From: Bacteroides ovatus
Lineage (GTDB): Bacteria; Bacteroidota; Bacteroidia; Bacteroidales; Bacteroidaceae
Length of the DNA: 64,000 nt
NCBI RefSeq assembly: GCF_001314995.1
Contig: NZ_CP012938.1
Location: forward strand, 682,001-746,000
Reading direction: 5' to 3'
The notes below the pieces were generated by a model, which made no database searches, was not told the origin of the DNA, and was given only the letters and a program-made list of their open reading frames with translations. The position numbers were made by a program, and so were the translations under genes. Numbering within the stretch: the first letter of the stretch is position 1; the number at the start of each line of letters is the position of its first letter. This document shows, one piece after another, positions 28,135 through 37,736 of this stretch.

Positions 28135-30348
28135 ATGAAAAGAAAAAATATAATAGCTTTCAGTGTTGCTTTAATGGCGATAGGTGCTTTCACTTCATGT
28201 AGTGACGAGTTTCTGCAAGATAAAAAAAATTACGACTATGTTGACGCAAGTACATATAATACATTCAGTGGCGCAAAAGCACGTGTAGATGATATATATG
28301 CTTGGTGCTTGCCTAATACGAGTTCCGAACCAAGTTGGAAATACAATAGTACCGGAGCAGCCGATTTACAGTCTAAGTCTACAGAAGAGTATAGTGGATT
28401 CGGATCATTCGTAGATCCTGACGCTCCGATGACCAGTCAGAGTGGAAACAATACGGTTCCTGATTATTTTCATAATAGTGGTAATAATATTCAGGCAAGT
28501 GTTTGGGGACGTATTCGTAATTGCAATGATGTTATTTACGGTATAGAGAATAGTACTCTTTCAGAAGAAGAAAAGAATGAGTTACTCGGACAGGTTTATT
28601 TCTTTCGTGCATGGTGTTACTACAACTTAGTGAAATGGTATGGTGGAGTGCCTATAATTACGGAAGTACAGGAACCAGTGGCAGGGGCTATCACTCCTCG
28701 TTCTACAACAAAAGCGTGTGTTGATTTTATTTGTGAGGATTTAGAGCGTTCAGCGCAGTTACTTGCTCCGTTTACTGAAAATGGAGGATGGCCTTCAAGT
28801 GATTTTGGACGTGTTACTTCCGGTACAGCACTGGCATTGAAAGGACGGACTCTTTTGTTATATGCAAGTCCGTTGTTTAACCGTAAAAATGATGTAGAAC
28901 GTTGGAGGAAGGCTTATAATGAAATCACTGCTGATTTACCCAGAATAAATGCTTGTGGATATGGTTTAGCTAATGAAAGTAATGCCGGAGCTAATGCTTC
29001 AGGTTGGGCGAATGTTTTTTCAATGGTTGATGGCAATACAGAAGCTGTATTCGTAACGCTATATAATGATATAGCCACTGGCGGAGTACCTGATTTTAGT
29101 AAAAACAACTCATGGGAACATGGTATTCGGCCATCAAATGCCATGGGAGGTGGTGGCAAAACTCCTTCTGCTATGATGGTTGATATGTTTCCTATGGCTG
29201 ATGGAAAAAGACCTTCTACGTGCAATACTTATACTACACTAGAGCAATCTTCTGTTGCTTATGATAAAAATGTTCCATTTGCCAATCGTGATCCTCGTTT
29301 TTATCGGACGTTTGCTTTCCCTGGAGTACGTTGGGCTTTCAGTGGTGATCCTAAGAACGCAAGCAATAATAATCCTTATACAGGGGATAAGTATAATTTG
29401 TGGAACTATGTTTGGTATGCTAATGAGAGTGATAGAGATAATGAAGAGGCTAGTAGCTCTAATACTTATGGTGCGGATAACTTGTTGACAAATGCTAAAG
29501 GTTTCTATATACGTAAACGTTCGGATGATTTAGATGTGAATTCGAATGCCAGATATAAATTTAGTCAAGCAAATGGTTTTAAATTTAGTGGCAGCCCATA
29601 TTTGGAGATTCGTTATGCTGAAGTGTTGTTGAATTATGCAGAAGCTGCATGTGGTGCTGGTGAAATGGGAGTAGCTGTTGAACAATTGAAGAAGATACGT
29701 GCTCGTGTAGGATATACATCTGCAAATAATTTCGGTTTACAGACCAACTTGTCAGGTGACCAAGCTGCATGTTTTGCTGCCATCTTGTACGAACGTCAGA
29801 TTGAATTGGCTTATGAAGGAAAACGTTTTGATGACTTACGCCGTTGGATGTTGTTTGATGGTGGTGCAGAAAGAGCAGAAGGTGCTCCTGACACATGGGT
29901 TCCGTCTGGTTGGAATGGAAACACTTGCACTTATTTAGGTTTTAAACAACTCAATGGGCAACGCCGTGATAATCTTGAATTCCGTGTTAGTAGTACTCAT
30001 GAGAGTAAAGGGCTTGGTGGTACATCGTGGGAAATAAATGGAGTAAATCCAGACCCTTTAAAAGATGTAACACGTCCGGATGCATTAGATTTGAGACAAG
30101 CGGATATTTCCAGTCAACAGAATAAGTTAGTTGAGTTTTATAATACTTATTTGACGCGTAAAATGAAGAAAGGTGATGCATATACTACTGATCATACACC
30201 TAAATATATGAATTTTCTTCCTAGATATTACTTCCTAGGTTTTGCGGAAGGAGCTCAAAAGGCTAATCAGACATTGCCACAGACTATTGGTTGGGCAGAT
30301 TATAATAATGGTGGTGCTAACGGTACTTTCGATCCATTAGCAGAATAA
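28135..30348 (+). CDS. SusD/RagB-like surface lipoprotein (RG-II locus)
   Basis: This is a 737-residue SusD, longer than the usual 500-650. The lipoprotein signal ends in FTSC-SDEFLQD. Canonical motifs include AWCYYNLVKWYGGVPIITE and, near the C-terminus, LEIRYAEVLLNYAEAACGAGE and YERQIELAYEGKRFDDLRRW. It should cap the SusC barrel and bind the incoming oligosaccharide. The extra length suggests an enlarged ligand-binding surface, in line with the large, branched RG-II molecule. A strong terminator follows, so it closes this operon. Confidence 0.93.
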   Translation: MKRKNIIAFSVALMAIGAFTSCSDEFLQDKKNYDYVDASTYNTFSGAKARVDDIYAWCLPNTSSEPSWKYNSTGAADLQSKSTEEYSGFGSFVDPDAPMTSQSGNNTVPDYFHNSGNNIQASVWGRIRNCNDVIYGIENSTLSEEEKNELLGQVYFFRAWCYYNLVKWYGGVPIITEVQEPVAGAITPRSTTKACVDFICEDLERSAQLLAPFTENGGWPSSDFGRVTSGTALALKGRTLLLYASPLFNRKNDVERWRKAYNEITADLPRINACGYGLANESNAGANASGWANVFSMVDGNTEAVFVTLYNDIATGGVPDFSKNNSWEHGIRPSNAMGGGGKTPSAMMVDMFPMADGKRPSTCNTYTTLEQSSVAYDKNVPFANRDPRFYRTFAFPGVRWAFSGDPKNASNNNPYTGDKYNLWNYVWYANESDRDNEEASSSNTYGADNLLTNAKGFYIRKRSDDLDVNSNARYKFSQANGFKFSGSPYLEIRYAEVLLNYAEAACGAGEMGVAVEQLKKIRARVGYTSANNFGLQTNLSGDQAACFAAILYERQIELAYEGKRFDDLRRWMLFDGGAERAEGAPDTWVPSGWNGNTCTYLGFKQLNGQRRDNLEFRVSSTHESKGLGGTSWEINGVNPDPLKDVTRPDALDLRQADISSQQNKLVEFYNTYLTRKMKKGDAYTTDHTPKYMNFLPRYYFLGFAEGAQKANQTLPQTIGWADYNNGGANGTFDPLAE

Positions 30349-30372
30349 ATTTATAATATCTGATTTATCTTG

Positions 30373-30423
30373 ATAACGTCTCTAATATCTCTTGAATGAG
30401 AGGATTGGAGACGTTATTTTTTT
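30373..30423 (+). terminator. Rho-independent terminator after susD
   Basis: A long hairpin (arms from ATAACGTCTC and GAGACGTTAT outward, about 18 paired positions with small bulges) is followed by ATTTTTTT. It ends the beta-helix-susC-susD transcript. Confidence 0.8.
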
Positions 30424-30492
30424 GATAGGAATATGGGTTATGAGGGAAAAACATATTTAGGATAATAAATTCTGTTCTACTGATTACAAATC

Positions 30493-30524
30493 TTTTCTTC
30501 TTTCGTCTTATTATTGTATTTTTG
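30493..30524 (+). promoter_or_regulatory. Possible promoter before the PL1 gene
   Basis: TATTTTTG at 30517-30524 fits the Bacteroides -7 box, with a T-rich TTTTC about 19 bp upstream. It lies 30 bp before the PL1 ATG, after a strong terminator, where a promoter is needed. Confidence 0.42.
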
Positions 30525-30553
30525 AATTAACAACTTCACAAAACCAAATAAAA

Positions 30554-32293
30554 ATGAAGAAGAAACAGGTACTTTTAGCAGTTTTTGCTGCAACAATGTT
30601 GACTCCGACCGTTGCATGGGCGCAATACCCACAAATAACCGGCGAAGCCAAAGAAAATTATACAAAGATGATGACTGAAGAGCGGAAGCGCTCTGATGAA
30701 GCATGGGCGAAGGCACTTCCAATAGTGCAGAAAGAAGCGAAGGAAGGACGTCCATATATTCCTTGGGCTGGTCGTCCGTACGATTTGCCGCAGGCTGATA
30801 TCCCTTCATTCCCAGGTGCCGAAGGTGGTGGTATGTATAGTTTCGGTGGCCGTGGCGGCAAAGTGATAACTGTTACAAATCTGAATGATCGTGGACCGGG
30901 CTCTTTCCGTGAGGCATGTGAAACTGGCGGTGCACGTATTATTGTGTTCAATGTTGCCGGTATCATCCGTCTGGAATCTCCGATTATCGTCCGTGCTCCC
31001 TATGTAACCATTGCAGGGCAAACAGCTCCGGGAGACGGTGTTTGTATTGCCGGCGAGTCATTTTGGGTAGACACACATGATGTTGTTGTACGTCATATGC
31101 GTTTCCGTCGTGGAGAAACGAAAGTATGGCATCGCGATGACTCTTTCGGAGGTAATCCTGTTGGTAATATAATGATCGACCACTGTTCCTGTACATGGGG
31201 ATTGGATGAAAACATTTCTTTCTATCGCCACATGTACGACCCGAGTGAAGGACAATATGAAAGCAAAGACTTGAAACTTCCTACTGTAAACGTAACTATT
31301 CAAAATACTATCTCGGCAAAAGCGTTGGATACATACAATCATGCGTTTGGTAGCACGTTAGGTGGTGAGAATTGTGCATTTGCCCGTAACCTTTGGGCTA
31401 GTAACTCCGGACGTAATCCTTCTATCGGTTGGAATGGCATATTCAATTTCGTTAATAATGTAGTATTCAATTGGGTGCACCGTTCTTCTGATGGTGGTGA
31501 TTATACCGCTATGTTCAATATGATTAACAACTACTACAAACCGGGACCTGCTACTCCTAAGGATTCCAATGTAGGACATCGTATCTTGAAACCGGAAGCA
31601 GGACGTAGTAAGCTGGATCATAAAGAATATGGGCGAGTATATGCCGACGGAAATATAATGGAAGGCTATCCTGAAATAACTAAAGACAACTGGAATGGCG
31701 GTATTCAGATTGAAACTCAACCGAACACTGACGGATATACTGAATACATGCGTAGCTATAAGCCGTTCGAGATGCCGTATATCAATATCATGGGGGCTAA
31801 AGATGCTTATGACTATGTATTGAAACATGTAGGTGCGAATATTCCTTGTCGTGATATTGTTGACGAACGTGTGATTGAAGAAGTAAGAACAGGTATTCCT
31901 TATTATGAAAAGAAACTTCCTAAAGACGCTTATGGTGACTTGACAGGTTTGTCTCCTAAGTCAATGGGGGAAGACGGACAGTTCAAGTATCGTCGTTTGC
32001 CGAAAGATTCTTATAAGCAGGGTATTATTACTGATGTTCGCCAGATGGGTGGTTATCCTGAATACAAAGGTACTCCTTATGTTGATACAGACAAAGATGG
32101 TATGCCGGACGAATGGGAAATTGCTAACGGATTAAATCCGAACGATCCGAGTGATGCCAATAAAGACTGTACTGGTGACGGATATACGAATATTGAAAAA
32201 TATATCAACGGTATCAGCACAAAGCATAAAGTAGATTGGAGAGATATGAAGAACAACTACGATACATTGGCTGAAAAAGGAAAATTAATGTAA
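30554..32293 (+). CDS. PL1-family pectate lyase with C-terminal calcium-binding-type motif
   Basis: This secreted 579-residue protein has a signal peptide (1-24, VAWAQ). A PL1-type parallel beta-helix starts at IPSFPGAEGGGMYSFGGRGG and runs on with FREACETGGARIIVFNVAGIIRL and IMIDHCSCTWGLDEN. This is the usual form of Bacteroides pectate lyases. Around residues 510-550, DTDKDGMPDEWEIANGLNP resembles a thrombospondin-type-3/dockerin-like calcium motif often found at the end of these lyases. It should cleave homogalacturonan by beta-elimination, releasing RG-II from flanking pectin (BT1023 position). Confidence 0.85.
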   Translation: MKKKQVLLAVFAATMLTPTVAWAQYPQITGEAKENYTKMMTEERKRSDEAWAKALPIVQKEAKEGRPYIPWAGRPYDLPQADIPSFPGAEGGGMYSFGGRGGKVITVTNLNDRGPGSFREACETGGARIIVFNVAGIIRLESPIIVRAPYVTIAGQTAPGDGVCIAGESFWVDTHDVVVRHMRFRRGETKVWHRDDSFGGNPVGNIMIDHCSCTWGLDENISFYRHMYDPSEGQYESKDLKLPTVNVTIQNTISAKALDTYNHAFGSTLGGENCAFARNLWASNSGRNPSIGWNGIFNFVNNVVFNWVHRSSDGGDYTAMFNMINNYYKPGPATPKDSNVGHRILKPEAGRSKLDHKEYGRVYADGNIMEGYPEITKDNWNGGIQIETQPNTDGYTEYMRSYKPFEMPYINIMGAKDAYDYVLKHVGANIPCRDIVDERVIEEVRTGIPYYEKKLPKDAYGDLTGLSPKSMGEDGQFKYRRLPKDSYKQGIITDVRQMGGYPEYKGTPYVDTDKDGMPDEWEIANGLNPNDPSDANKDCTGDGYTNIEKYINGISTKHKVDWRDMKNNYDTLAEKGKLM

Positions 32294-32295
32294 TT

Positions 32296-32964
32296 ATGAA
32301 AAAGATACTGATACTATCATTGCTTTTTATTTCCGGTTGGATGTCTGCGCAGGCAGTCGACTTAAATAAAGAGAATCGTGATCCTGAATATGTAAAGTCT
32401 ATTGTCGGCCGATCACAAAAGATCGTTGATAAACTCGGACTTACAGATGCGAAAATAGCCGAAGATGTTCGCAATGTCATAGCCAATCGTTACTTCGAAT
32501 TAAATGATATTTATGAGGTACGGGATGCGAAAGTCAAGAAAGTAAAAGAATCCGGGTTGACTGGTGAGGCTAAAAATGAAGCTTTGAAAGCTGCGGAAAA
32601 TGAAAAAGATGCGGCACTATATCGTTCACATTTCGCTTTTCCTGCCAATTTATCTCTCTTTCTTGATGAAAAGCAAATAGAAGCTGTTAAAGATGGCATG
32701 ACTTATGGAGTAGTAAAAGTGACTTATGACTCACATCTGGACATGATTCCTACTTTGAAAGAAGAAGAAAAAGCTCAAATTTATGCTTGGTTGATAGAGG
32801 CCCGTGAATTTGCGTTGGATGCAGAAAATTCGAATAAGAAACACGCTGCTTTCGGAAAATACAAAGGACGTATCAACAACTATCTGGCTAAACGTGGATA
32901 TGACCTGAAGAAAGAACGAGAGGAATGGTATAAACGTATAAAAGCCCGTGGAGGTTCTATATAA
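32296..32964 (+). CDS. DUF3826 family secreted protein
   Basis: This is a 222-residue, mostly helical protein with a signal peptide (to about SAQA). It matches the pattern of DUF3826 proteins that accompany pectin loci. It starts 3 bp after the PL1 stop, so the two are translationally coupled. The sequence visibly resembles the C-terminal ~190 residues of the esterase at 42221-44185: SQKIVDKLGLTD versus AIDWVASLELND, and LDEKQIEAVKDGMTYGVV versus LTEEQIEQILDKYTVGKV. The function is unknown to me; the pairing with two pectin enzymes suggests an accessory or binding role. Confidence 0.75.
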   Translation: MKKILILSLLFISGWMSAQAVDLNKENRDPEYVKSIVGRSQKIVDKLGLTDAKIAEDVRNVIANRYFELNDIYEVRDAKVKKVKESGLTGEAKNEALKAAENEKDAALYRSHFAFPANLSLFLDEKQIEAVKDGMTYGVVKVTYDSHLDMIPTLKEEEKAQIYAWLIEAREFALDAENSNKKHAAFGKYKGRINNYLAKRGYDLKKEREEWYKRIKARGGSI

Positions 32965-33036
32965 TTAAAAAATAAGATACTATAAAAAGAAGTGAAATTC
33001 TTTCCCATTGTAAATGGTTAGTTTGTTTGATGGTGG

Positions 33037-33064
33037 AAAGGGTGGCTCGGAGAGTCGCCCTTTT
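33037..33064 (+). terminator. Hairpin terminator after DUF3826 gene
   Basis: AAAGGGTGGCT (33037-33047) pairs with AGTCGCCCTTT (33053-33063) with two G-U pairs; the right arm runs into TTTT. Confidence 0.65.
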
Positions 33065-33076
33065 ATCGTATATAAA

Positions 33077-33108
33077 TTTTGAATCTATTGATTCTTCTAG
33101 TATATTTG
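33077..33108 (+). promoter_or_regulatory. Bacteroides-type promoter
   Basis: TTTTG (33077-33081), a 19-bp spacer, then TATATTTG (33101-33108). This is the best match in the window to the TTTG-N19-TAnnTTTG consensus. It should drive the GH43-like and GH143/GH142-like genes. Confidence 0.62.
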
Positions 33109-33169
33109 AGTACAAATGACGCTTTCTATCGTCTCCTCTGTATAAAAGATACAAATATAGAATATACAA

Positions 33170-34093
33170 ATGAAAAAGTTAAGAAATACATTAGCCGCAA
33201 TAAGTCTTCTGTTTCTGGCTTCTTGTGGGGGGAACAAAGACTACTACATGTTCACTTCGTTTCATGAACCGGCTGATGAGGGGTTGAGATACTTATACAG
33301 TGAGGACGGAATTCACTGGGACAGTATTCCGGGAGTTTGGCTAAAGCCGGAACTGGGACAGCACCAGCTTATGCGGGACCCCTCGATGGTACGTACTCCG
33401 GATGGTACCTACCATTTGGTTTGGACTACAAGTTGGAAAGGTGATTTAGGATTTGGCTATGCACATTCCAAGGATCTGATTCATTGGTCGGAACAACAGA
33501 TGATTCCTGTAATGGCAGACGAACCGACTACCATTAATGTATGGGCTCCGGAAATTTTCTATGACGACGAGAATGATCAGTTTATGGTAGTATGGGCTTC
33601 CTGTGTCCCCGGGCGTTTCGAAAAGGGAATAGAAGAAGAGAATAATAATCATCGTTTATACTATATCACTACAAAAGATTTTAAAACCGTTTCGAAAGCA
33701 AAACTTTTGTATGATCCAGGATTCAGTACCATTGATGCCGTTATCGTGAAACGGGCAAAGAATGACTATGTAATGGTACTCAAGGATAACACCCGTCCGG
33801 AACGTAATCTGAAAATCGCTTTTTCCGATTCTATGACCGGTCCTTATTCGCCCGCATCCCAGCCTTTCACAGAATCCTTTGTAGAAGGACCGTCTGTAGA
33901 GAAAGTGGGAGACGATTATCTAATCTACTTTGATGTATATAAGAAAAAAATATATGGCGCTATGCGTACGAAGGATTTCCGGAACTTTACAGATGTAACA
34001 GAAGAGGTAAGCATCCCTGTAGGGCATAAGCATGGGACCATATTTACGGCTCCGGAATCAGTCGTAAAAGCATTACTCGAAGAAAAGAAATAA
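33170..34093 (+). CDS. GH43-like five-bladed beta-propeller lipoprotein
   Basis: This 307-residue lipoprotein (LFLASC-GGNKDYY) has repeated propeller strands. GH43/GH32-clan-like segments include RDPSMVRTPDGTYHLVWTTSW, WSEQQMIPVM, INVWAPEIFYDDENDQFMVVW and FVEGPSVEKVGDDYLIYFD, placing likely acidic catalytic residues in RDPS, WAPE and EGPS. In B. thetaiotaomicron the equivalent position is BT1021. The sugar removed is not visible from sequence; arabinose- or galactose-type pectin side-chain residues are possible. It is followed closely by the two-domain enzyme at 34125. Confidence 0.7.
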   Translation: MKKLRNTLAAISLLFLASCGGNKDYYMFTSFHEPADEGLRYLYSEDGIHWDSIPGVWLKPELGQHQLMRDPSMVRTPDGTYHLVWTTSWKGDLGFGYAHSKDLIHWSEQQMIPVMADEPTTINVWAPEIFYDDENDQFMVVWASCVPGRFEKGIEEENNNHRLYYITTKDFKTVSKAKLLYDPGFSTIDAVIVKRAKNDYVMVLKDNTRPERNLKIAFSDSMTGPYSPASQPFTESFVEGPSVEKVGDDYLIYFDVYKKKIYGAMRTKDFRNFTDVTEEVSIPVGHKHGTIFTAPESVVKALLEEKK

Positions 34094-34124
34094 ACCCGGA
34101 AACAATTTTAAATCAGAATAAATC

Positions 34125-37100
34125 ATGAACAACTCTGCTAAAATTCTTGTTGTACTGGCTGCCGGTTGGTTGACTACTACAGCCTTTGCACAAGATAGAA
34201 TTCATTATACAGGAAAAGAATTATCGAATCCTGCTTGTCACGACGGACAACTGTCTCCGGTAGTCGGAGTACATAACATTCAGTTGGTACGTGCCAATCG
34301 TGAACATCCCGATGCTTCGAACGGCAATGGATGGACGTATAATCATCAGCCGATGCTGGCTTATTGGAATGGACAGTTTTTCTATCAATACCTGGCAGAT
34401 CCTTCTGACGAACACGTACCGCCTTCACAGACTTTTCTGATGACATCGAAGGATGGATATCGCTGGACAAATCCGGAAATTGTGTTTCCTCCTTATCAAG
34501 TTCCCGATGGATACACCAAAGAGTCTCGTCCGGGTGTGCAGGCCAAAGATCTGATTGCCATTATGCACCAGCGTGTCGGATTCTATGTTTCTAAATCCGG
34601 CAAGCTGATTACAATGGGAAATTATGGAGTTGCTTTGGATAAAAAAGATGATCCCAATGATGGAAACGGTATTGGCCGGGTGGTTCGTGAAATAAAGAAA
34701 GACGGTTCTTACGGACCGATCTATTTCATTTATTATAATCATGGATTTAATGAAAAGAATACTGATTATCCGTATTTTAAGAAAAGCAAGGATCGTGAGT
34801 TTGTGAAGGCTTGCCAGGAAATTCTTGACAATCCGCTGTATATGATGCAGTGGGTGGAAGAAGCCGACCGTGAAGATCCTATTCTCCCGCTGAAGAAAGG
34901 ATACAAAGCATTCAATTGTTATACATTGCCGGATGGACGTATTGCCAGTCTTTGGAAACATGCGCTTACCTCTATCAGTGAGGATGGCGGACATACTTGG
35001 GCAGAGCCTGTGCTTCGTGCAAAAGGTTTCGTCAATAGCAATGCGAAAATTTGGGGGCAGCGTTTAAGTGATGGTACATACGCCACTGTATATAATCCGT
35101 CGGAATTTCGTTGGCCGCTGGCTATATCTTTGAGTAAAGATGGATTGGAATATACAACATTGAATCTGGTGCATGGTGAAATCACTCCCATGCGTTATGG
35201 AGGAAATTATAAATCATACGGTCCTCAATATCCACGTGGTATTCAGGAAGGCAATGGGGTACCTGCCGATGGTGATTTGTGGGTTTCTTACAGTGTGAAC
35301 AAGGAAGATATGTGGATTTCCCGTATTCCTGTCCCGGTGGAAATAAATGCTTCAGCACATGCGGATGATGATTTCTCTAAAAATAAATCAATTGCGGAAC
35401 TGACTGACTGGAATATTTATTCTCCGGTTTGGGCCCCTGTTTCTTTGGAGGATCAATGGTTGAAGTTGCAGGATAAAGATCCGTTTGATTATGCCAAAGT
35501 GGAACGTAAAATTCCGGCCTCTAAAGAATTAAAAGTATCATTTGATTTGAAAGCCGGCCAGAATAATAAAGGTACACTCCACATTGAATTTCTGGATGAG
35601 AATGGAATAGCTTGTTCCCGTATGGAACTTACTGATGATGGCATTTTCCGATTGAAAGGCGGCTCCCGGTTTGCAAATATGATGAAATATGAAGCAGGAA
35701 AGATTTATCATGTAGAAGCAGTCCTTTCTACTGTTGATCGTAATATTCAAGTGTATGTAGATGGCAAGAGAGTAGGGTTGCGTATGTTCTATGCGCCCGT
35801 GGCTGCTGTGGAGCGAATCGTATTCCGTACTGGCGTACCTCGTACATTCCCGACTGTAGATACTCCTGCCGACCAGACTTATGATCTGCCGAATGCAGGT
35901 GCGCAAGATCCATTGGCTGAATATGGCATTGCCAATGTAAAAACATCTTCTACAGATAAAGATGCGTCTTCTGCTTTTTTAAAGTATGCTGACTTCAGTC
36001 ATTATGCAGACTATTTCAACGGTATGGAAGACGAAAATATTGTTCAGGCAATTCCCAATGCAAAGGCTTCGGAATGGATGGAGGAAAATATTCCTTTGTT
36101 CGAGTGTCCGCAACATAACTTTGAAGAAATGTATTATTATCGTTGGTGGTCATTGCGTAAGCATATCAAAGAGACTCCTGTTGGCTATGGCATGACCGAG
36201 TTTCTCGTTCAGCGTTCTTATTCAGATAAATATAATTTGATTGCCTGTGCAATTGGACATCACATTTATGAAAGCCGTTGGTTGCGTGATCCGAAATATT
36301 TGGATCAGATTATTCATACATGGTATCGTGGCAATGATGGCGGTCCGATGAAGAAAATGGATAAGTTCAGCTCATGGAACGCAGATGCTGTTTTGGCTCG
36401 TTACATGGTAGATGGTGATAAGGACTATCTGCTGGATATGAAGAAAGATCTGGAAACCGAATACCAGCGTTGGGAACGTACGAACCGTTTGAAGAACGGA
36501 TTGTATTGGCAGGGTGACGTACAGGATGGTATGGAAGAATCAATCAGTGGCGGACGGAGGAAGAAATATGCCCGGCCGACAATCAATAGTTATATGTATG
36601 GCAATGCTAAAGCACTTTCATGTATAGGAATTCTTTCCGGTGATGAGGGGATGGCTATGAAATATGGCATGAGAGCAGATACTTTGAAAAATCTGGTAGA
36701 AAATGAATTGTGGAATACACGTCATCAGTTTTTTGAGACGATGCGTACGGACTCTTCCGCGAATGTGCGTGAAGCAATCGGATATATTCCTTGGTATTTC
36801 AACCTGCCGGATACCACCCAAAAGTATGAAATTGCCTGGAAAGAAATTATGGATGAAAAAGGCTTCTCTGCTCCTTATGGATTGACAACTGCAGAACGTC
36901 GTCATCCGGAGTTCCGTACACGTGGAGTAGGCAAATGTGAATGGGACGGTGCTATCTGGCCGTTTGCTTCCGCACAGACATTGACAGCAATGGCTAACTT
37001 TATGAATAATTATCCGCAGACTGTATTGTCTGACAGTGTATATTTCCGTCAGATGGAATTGTATGTGGAATCACAGTATCATCGTGGTCGTCCCTATATT

Positions 37101-37445
37101 GGTGAATATTTGGATGAGGTGACCGGTTATTGGCTGAAAGGAGATCAGGAACGTAGCCGTTATTATAACCATTCCACTTTCAACGACCTGATAATTACAG
37201 GATTGATCGGGCTTCGTCCGCGTTTGGATAATACGATTGAAGTGAACCCCTTAATTCCTGCCGACAAGTGGGATTGGTTCTGCCTGGATAATGTATTATA
37301 TCATGGTCATAATCTGACGATTCTTTGGGATAAGAATGGTGATCGCTATCATTGCGGAAAAGGATTGCGCATTTTTGTAGATGGTAAGGAAGTAGGGCAG
37401 GCGAATACATTGACAAAAATCGTTTGTGAAAATGCACTTAAATGA
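34125..37445 (+). CDS. Two-domain RG-II hydrolase: GH143-like propeller plus GH142-like (alpha/alpha)6 barrel
   Basis: This secreted protein (signal to AFAQ) has 1106 residues. Residues about 25-410 form a sialidase-like propeller with an Asp-box, SEDGGHTWAEP (near 284). A beta-sandwich (about 430-600) is followed by a large helical barrel (about 640-1070; RWWSLRKHIKETP, KMDKFSSWNADAVL, GKCEWDGAIWPFASAQ). Size, order and position match BT1020, the founding GH143 (Dha hydrolase) and GH142 (beta-L-arabinofuranosidase) protein for RG-II chain D. The family names come from memory of that enzyme. A more cautious call is a sialidase-like domain fused to an MGH1-type glycosidase. Confidence 0.75.
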   Translation: MNNSAKILVVLAAGWLTTTAFAQDRIHYTGKELSNPACHDGQLSPVVGVHNIQLVRANREHPDASNGNGWTYNHQPMLAYWNGQFFYQYLADPSDEHVPPSQTFLMTSKDGYRWTNPEIVFPPYQVPDGYTKESRPGVQAKDLIAIMHQRVGFYVSKSGKLITMGNYGVALDKKDDPNDGNGIGRVVREIKKDGSYGPIYFIYYNHGFNEKNTDYPYFKKSKDREFVKACQEILDNPLYMMQWVEEADREDPILPLKKGYKAFNCYTLPDGRIASLWKHALTSISEDGGHTWAEPVLRAKGFVNSNAKIWGQRLSDGTYATVYNPSEFRWPLAISLSKDGLEYTTLNLVHGEITPMRYGGNYKSYGPQYPRGIQEGNGVPADGDLWVSYSVNKEDMWISRIPVPVEINASAHADDDFSKNKSIAELTDWNIYSPVWAPVSLEDQWLKLQDKDPFDYAKVERKIPASKELKVSFDLKAGQNNKGTLHIEFLDENGIACSRMELTDDGIFRLKGGSRFANMMKYEAGKIYHVEAVLSTVDRNIQVYVDGKRVGLRMFYAPVAAVERIVFRTGVPRTFPTVDTPADQTYDLPNAGAQDPLAEYGIANVKTSSTDKDASSAFLKYADFSHYADYFNGMEDENIVQAIPNAKASEWMEENIPLFECPQHNFEEMYYYRWWSLRKHIKETPVGYGMTEFLVQRSYSDKYNLIACAIGHHIYESRWLRDPKYLDQIIHTWYRGNDGGPMKKMDKFSSWNADAVLARYMVDGDKDYLLDMKKDLETEYQRWERTNRLKNGLYWQGDVQDGMEESISGGRRKKYARPTINSYMYGNAKALSCIGILSGDEGMAMKYGMRADTLKNLVENELWNTRHQFFETMRTDSSANVREAIGYIPWYFNLPDTTQKYEIAWKEIMDEKGFSAPYGLTTAERRHPEFRTRGVGKCEWDGAIWPFASAQTLTAMANFMNNYPQTVLSDSVYFRQMELYVESQYHRGRPYIGEYLDEVTGYWLKGDQERSRYYNHSTFNDLIITGLIGLRPRLDNTIEVNPLIPADKWDWFCLDNVLYHGHNLTILWDKNGDRYHCGKGLRIFVDGKEVGQANTLTKIVCENALK

Positions 37446-37454
37446 TAATTTTGC

Positions 37455-37640
37455 GGAGTGCCCTGAAAGGGCTTAATTATATAGCGTAGGGCAACGCCCT
37501 ACGTAAAAACGACAATCTGAATTTGCGCCCTGAAAGGGCATAATTGTATACAGTTCCGCCCTTTCAGGGCTTGTGGCTGGTGTGTTTTTTTCGTAGGGTG
37601 TTACCCTACGCTATATAATTAAGCCCTTTCAGGGCACTCC
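37455..37640. repeat. Palindromic intergenic repeat cluster (REP/MITE-like)
   Basis: Arms 37455-37503 and 37592-37640 are 49-bp inverted repeats with two differences. Each arm contains two smaller palindromes, GCCCTGAAAGGGC and GTAGGG...CCCTAC. Two more GCCCTGAAAGGGC-type units lie between the arms in opposite orientations. It fills most of the gap between the GH143/GH142-like and GH78 genes. The nested structure resembles REP/BIME clusters or a small non-autonomous element. It could fold into a strong terminator. Confidence 0.85.
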
Positions 37641-37671
37641 AATAAATATATAATTGTAAGGCTTTCAGCCT

Positions 37672-37709
37672 AACCGATAAATTCTCATTTAACCGATAAA
37701 TTCTCATTT
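37672..37709 (+). repeat. Two exact tandem 19-bp repeats
   Basis: AACCGATAAATTCTCATTT occurs twice, head to tail, ending 27 bp before the GH78 ATG. It may be a regulator-binding repeat or replication slippage next to the palindromic cluster. Confidence 0.85.
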
Positions 37710-37736
37710 ATCGAACAAATAAAAGATACTTGAAAA

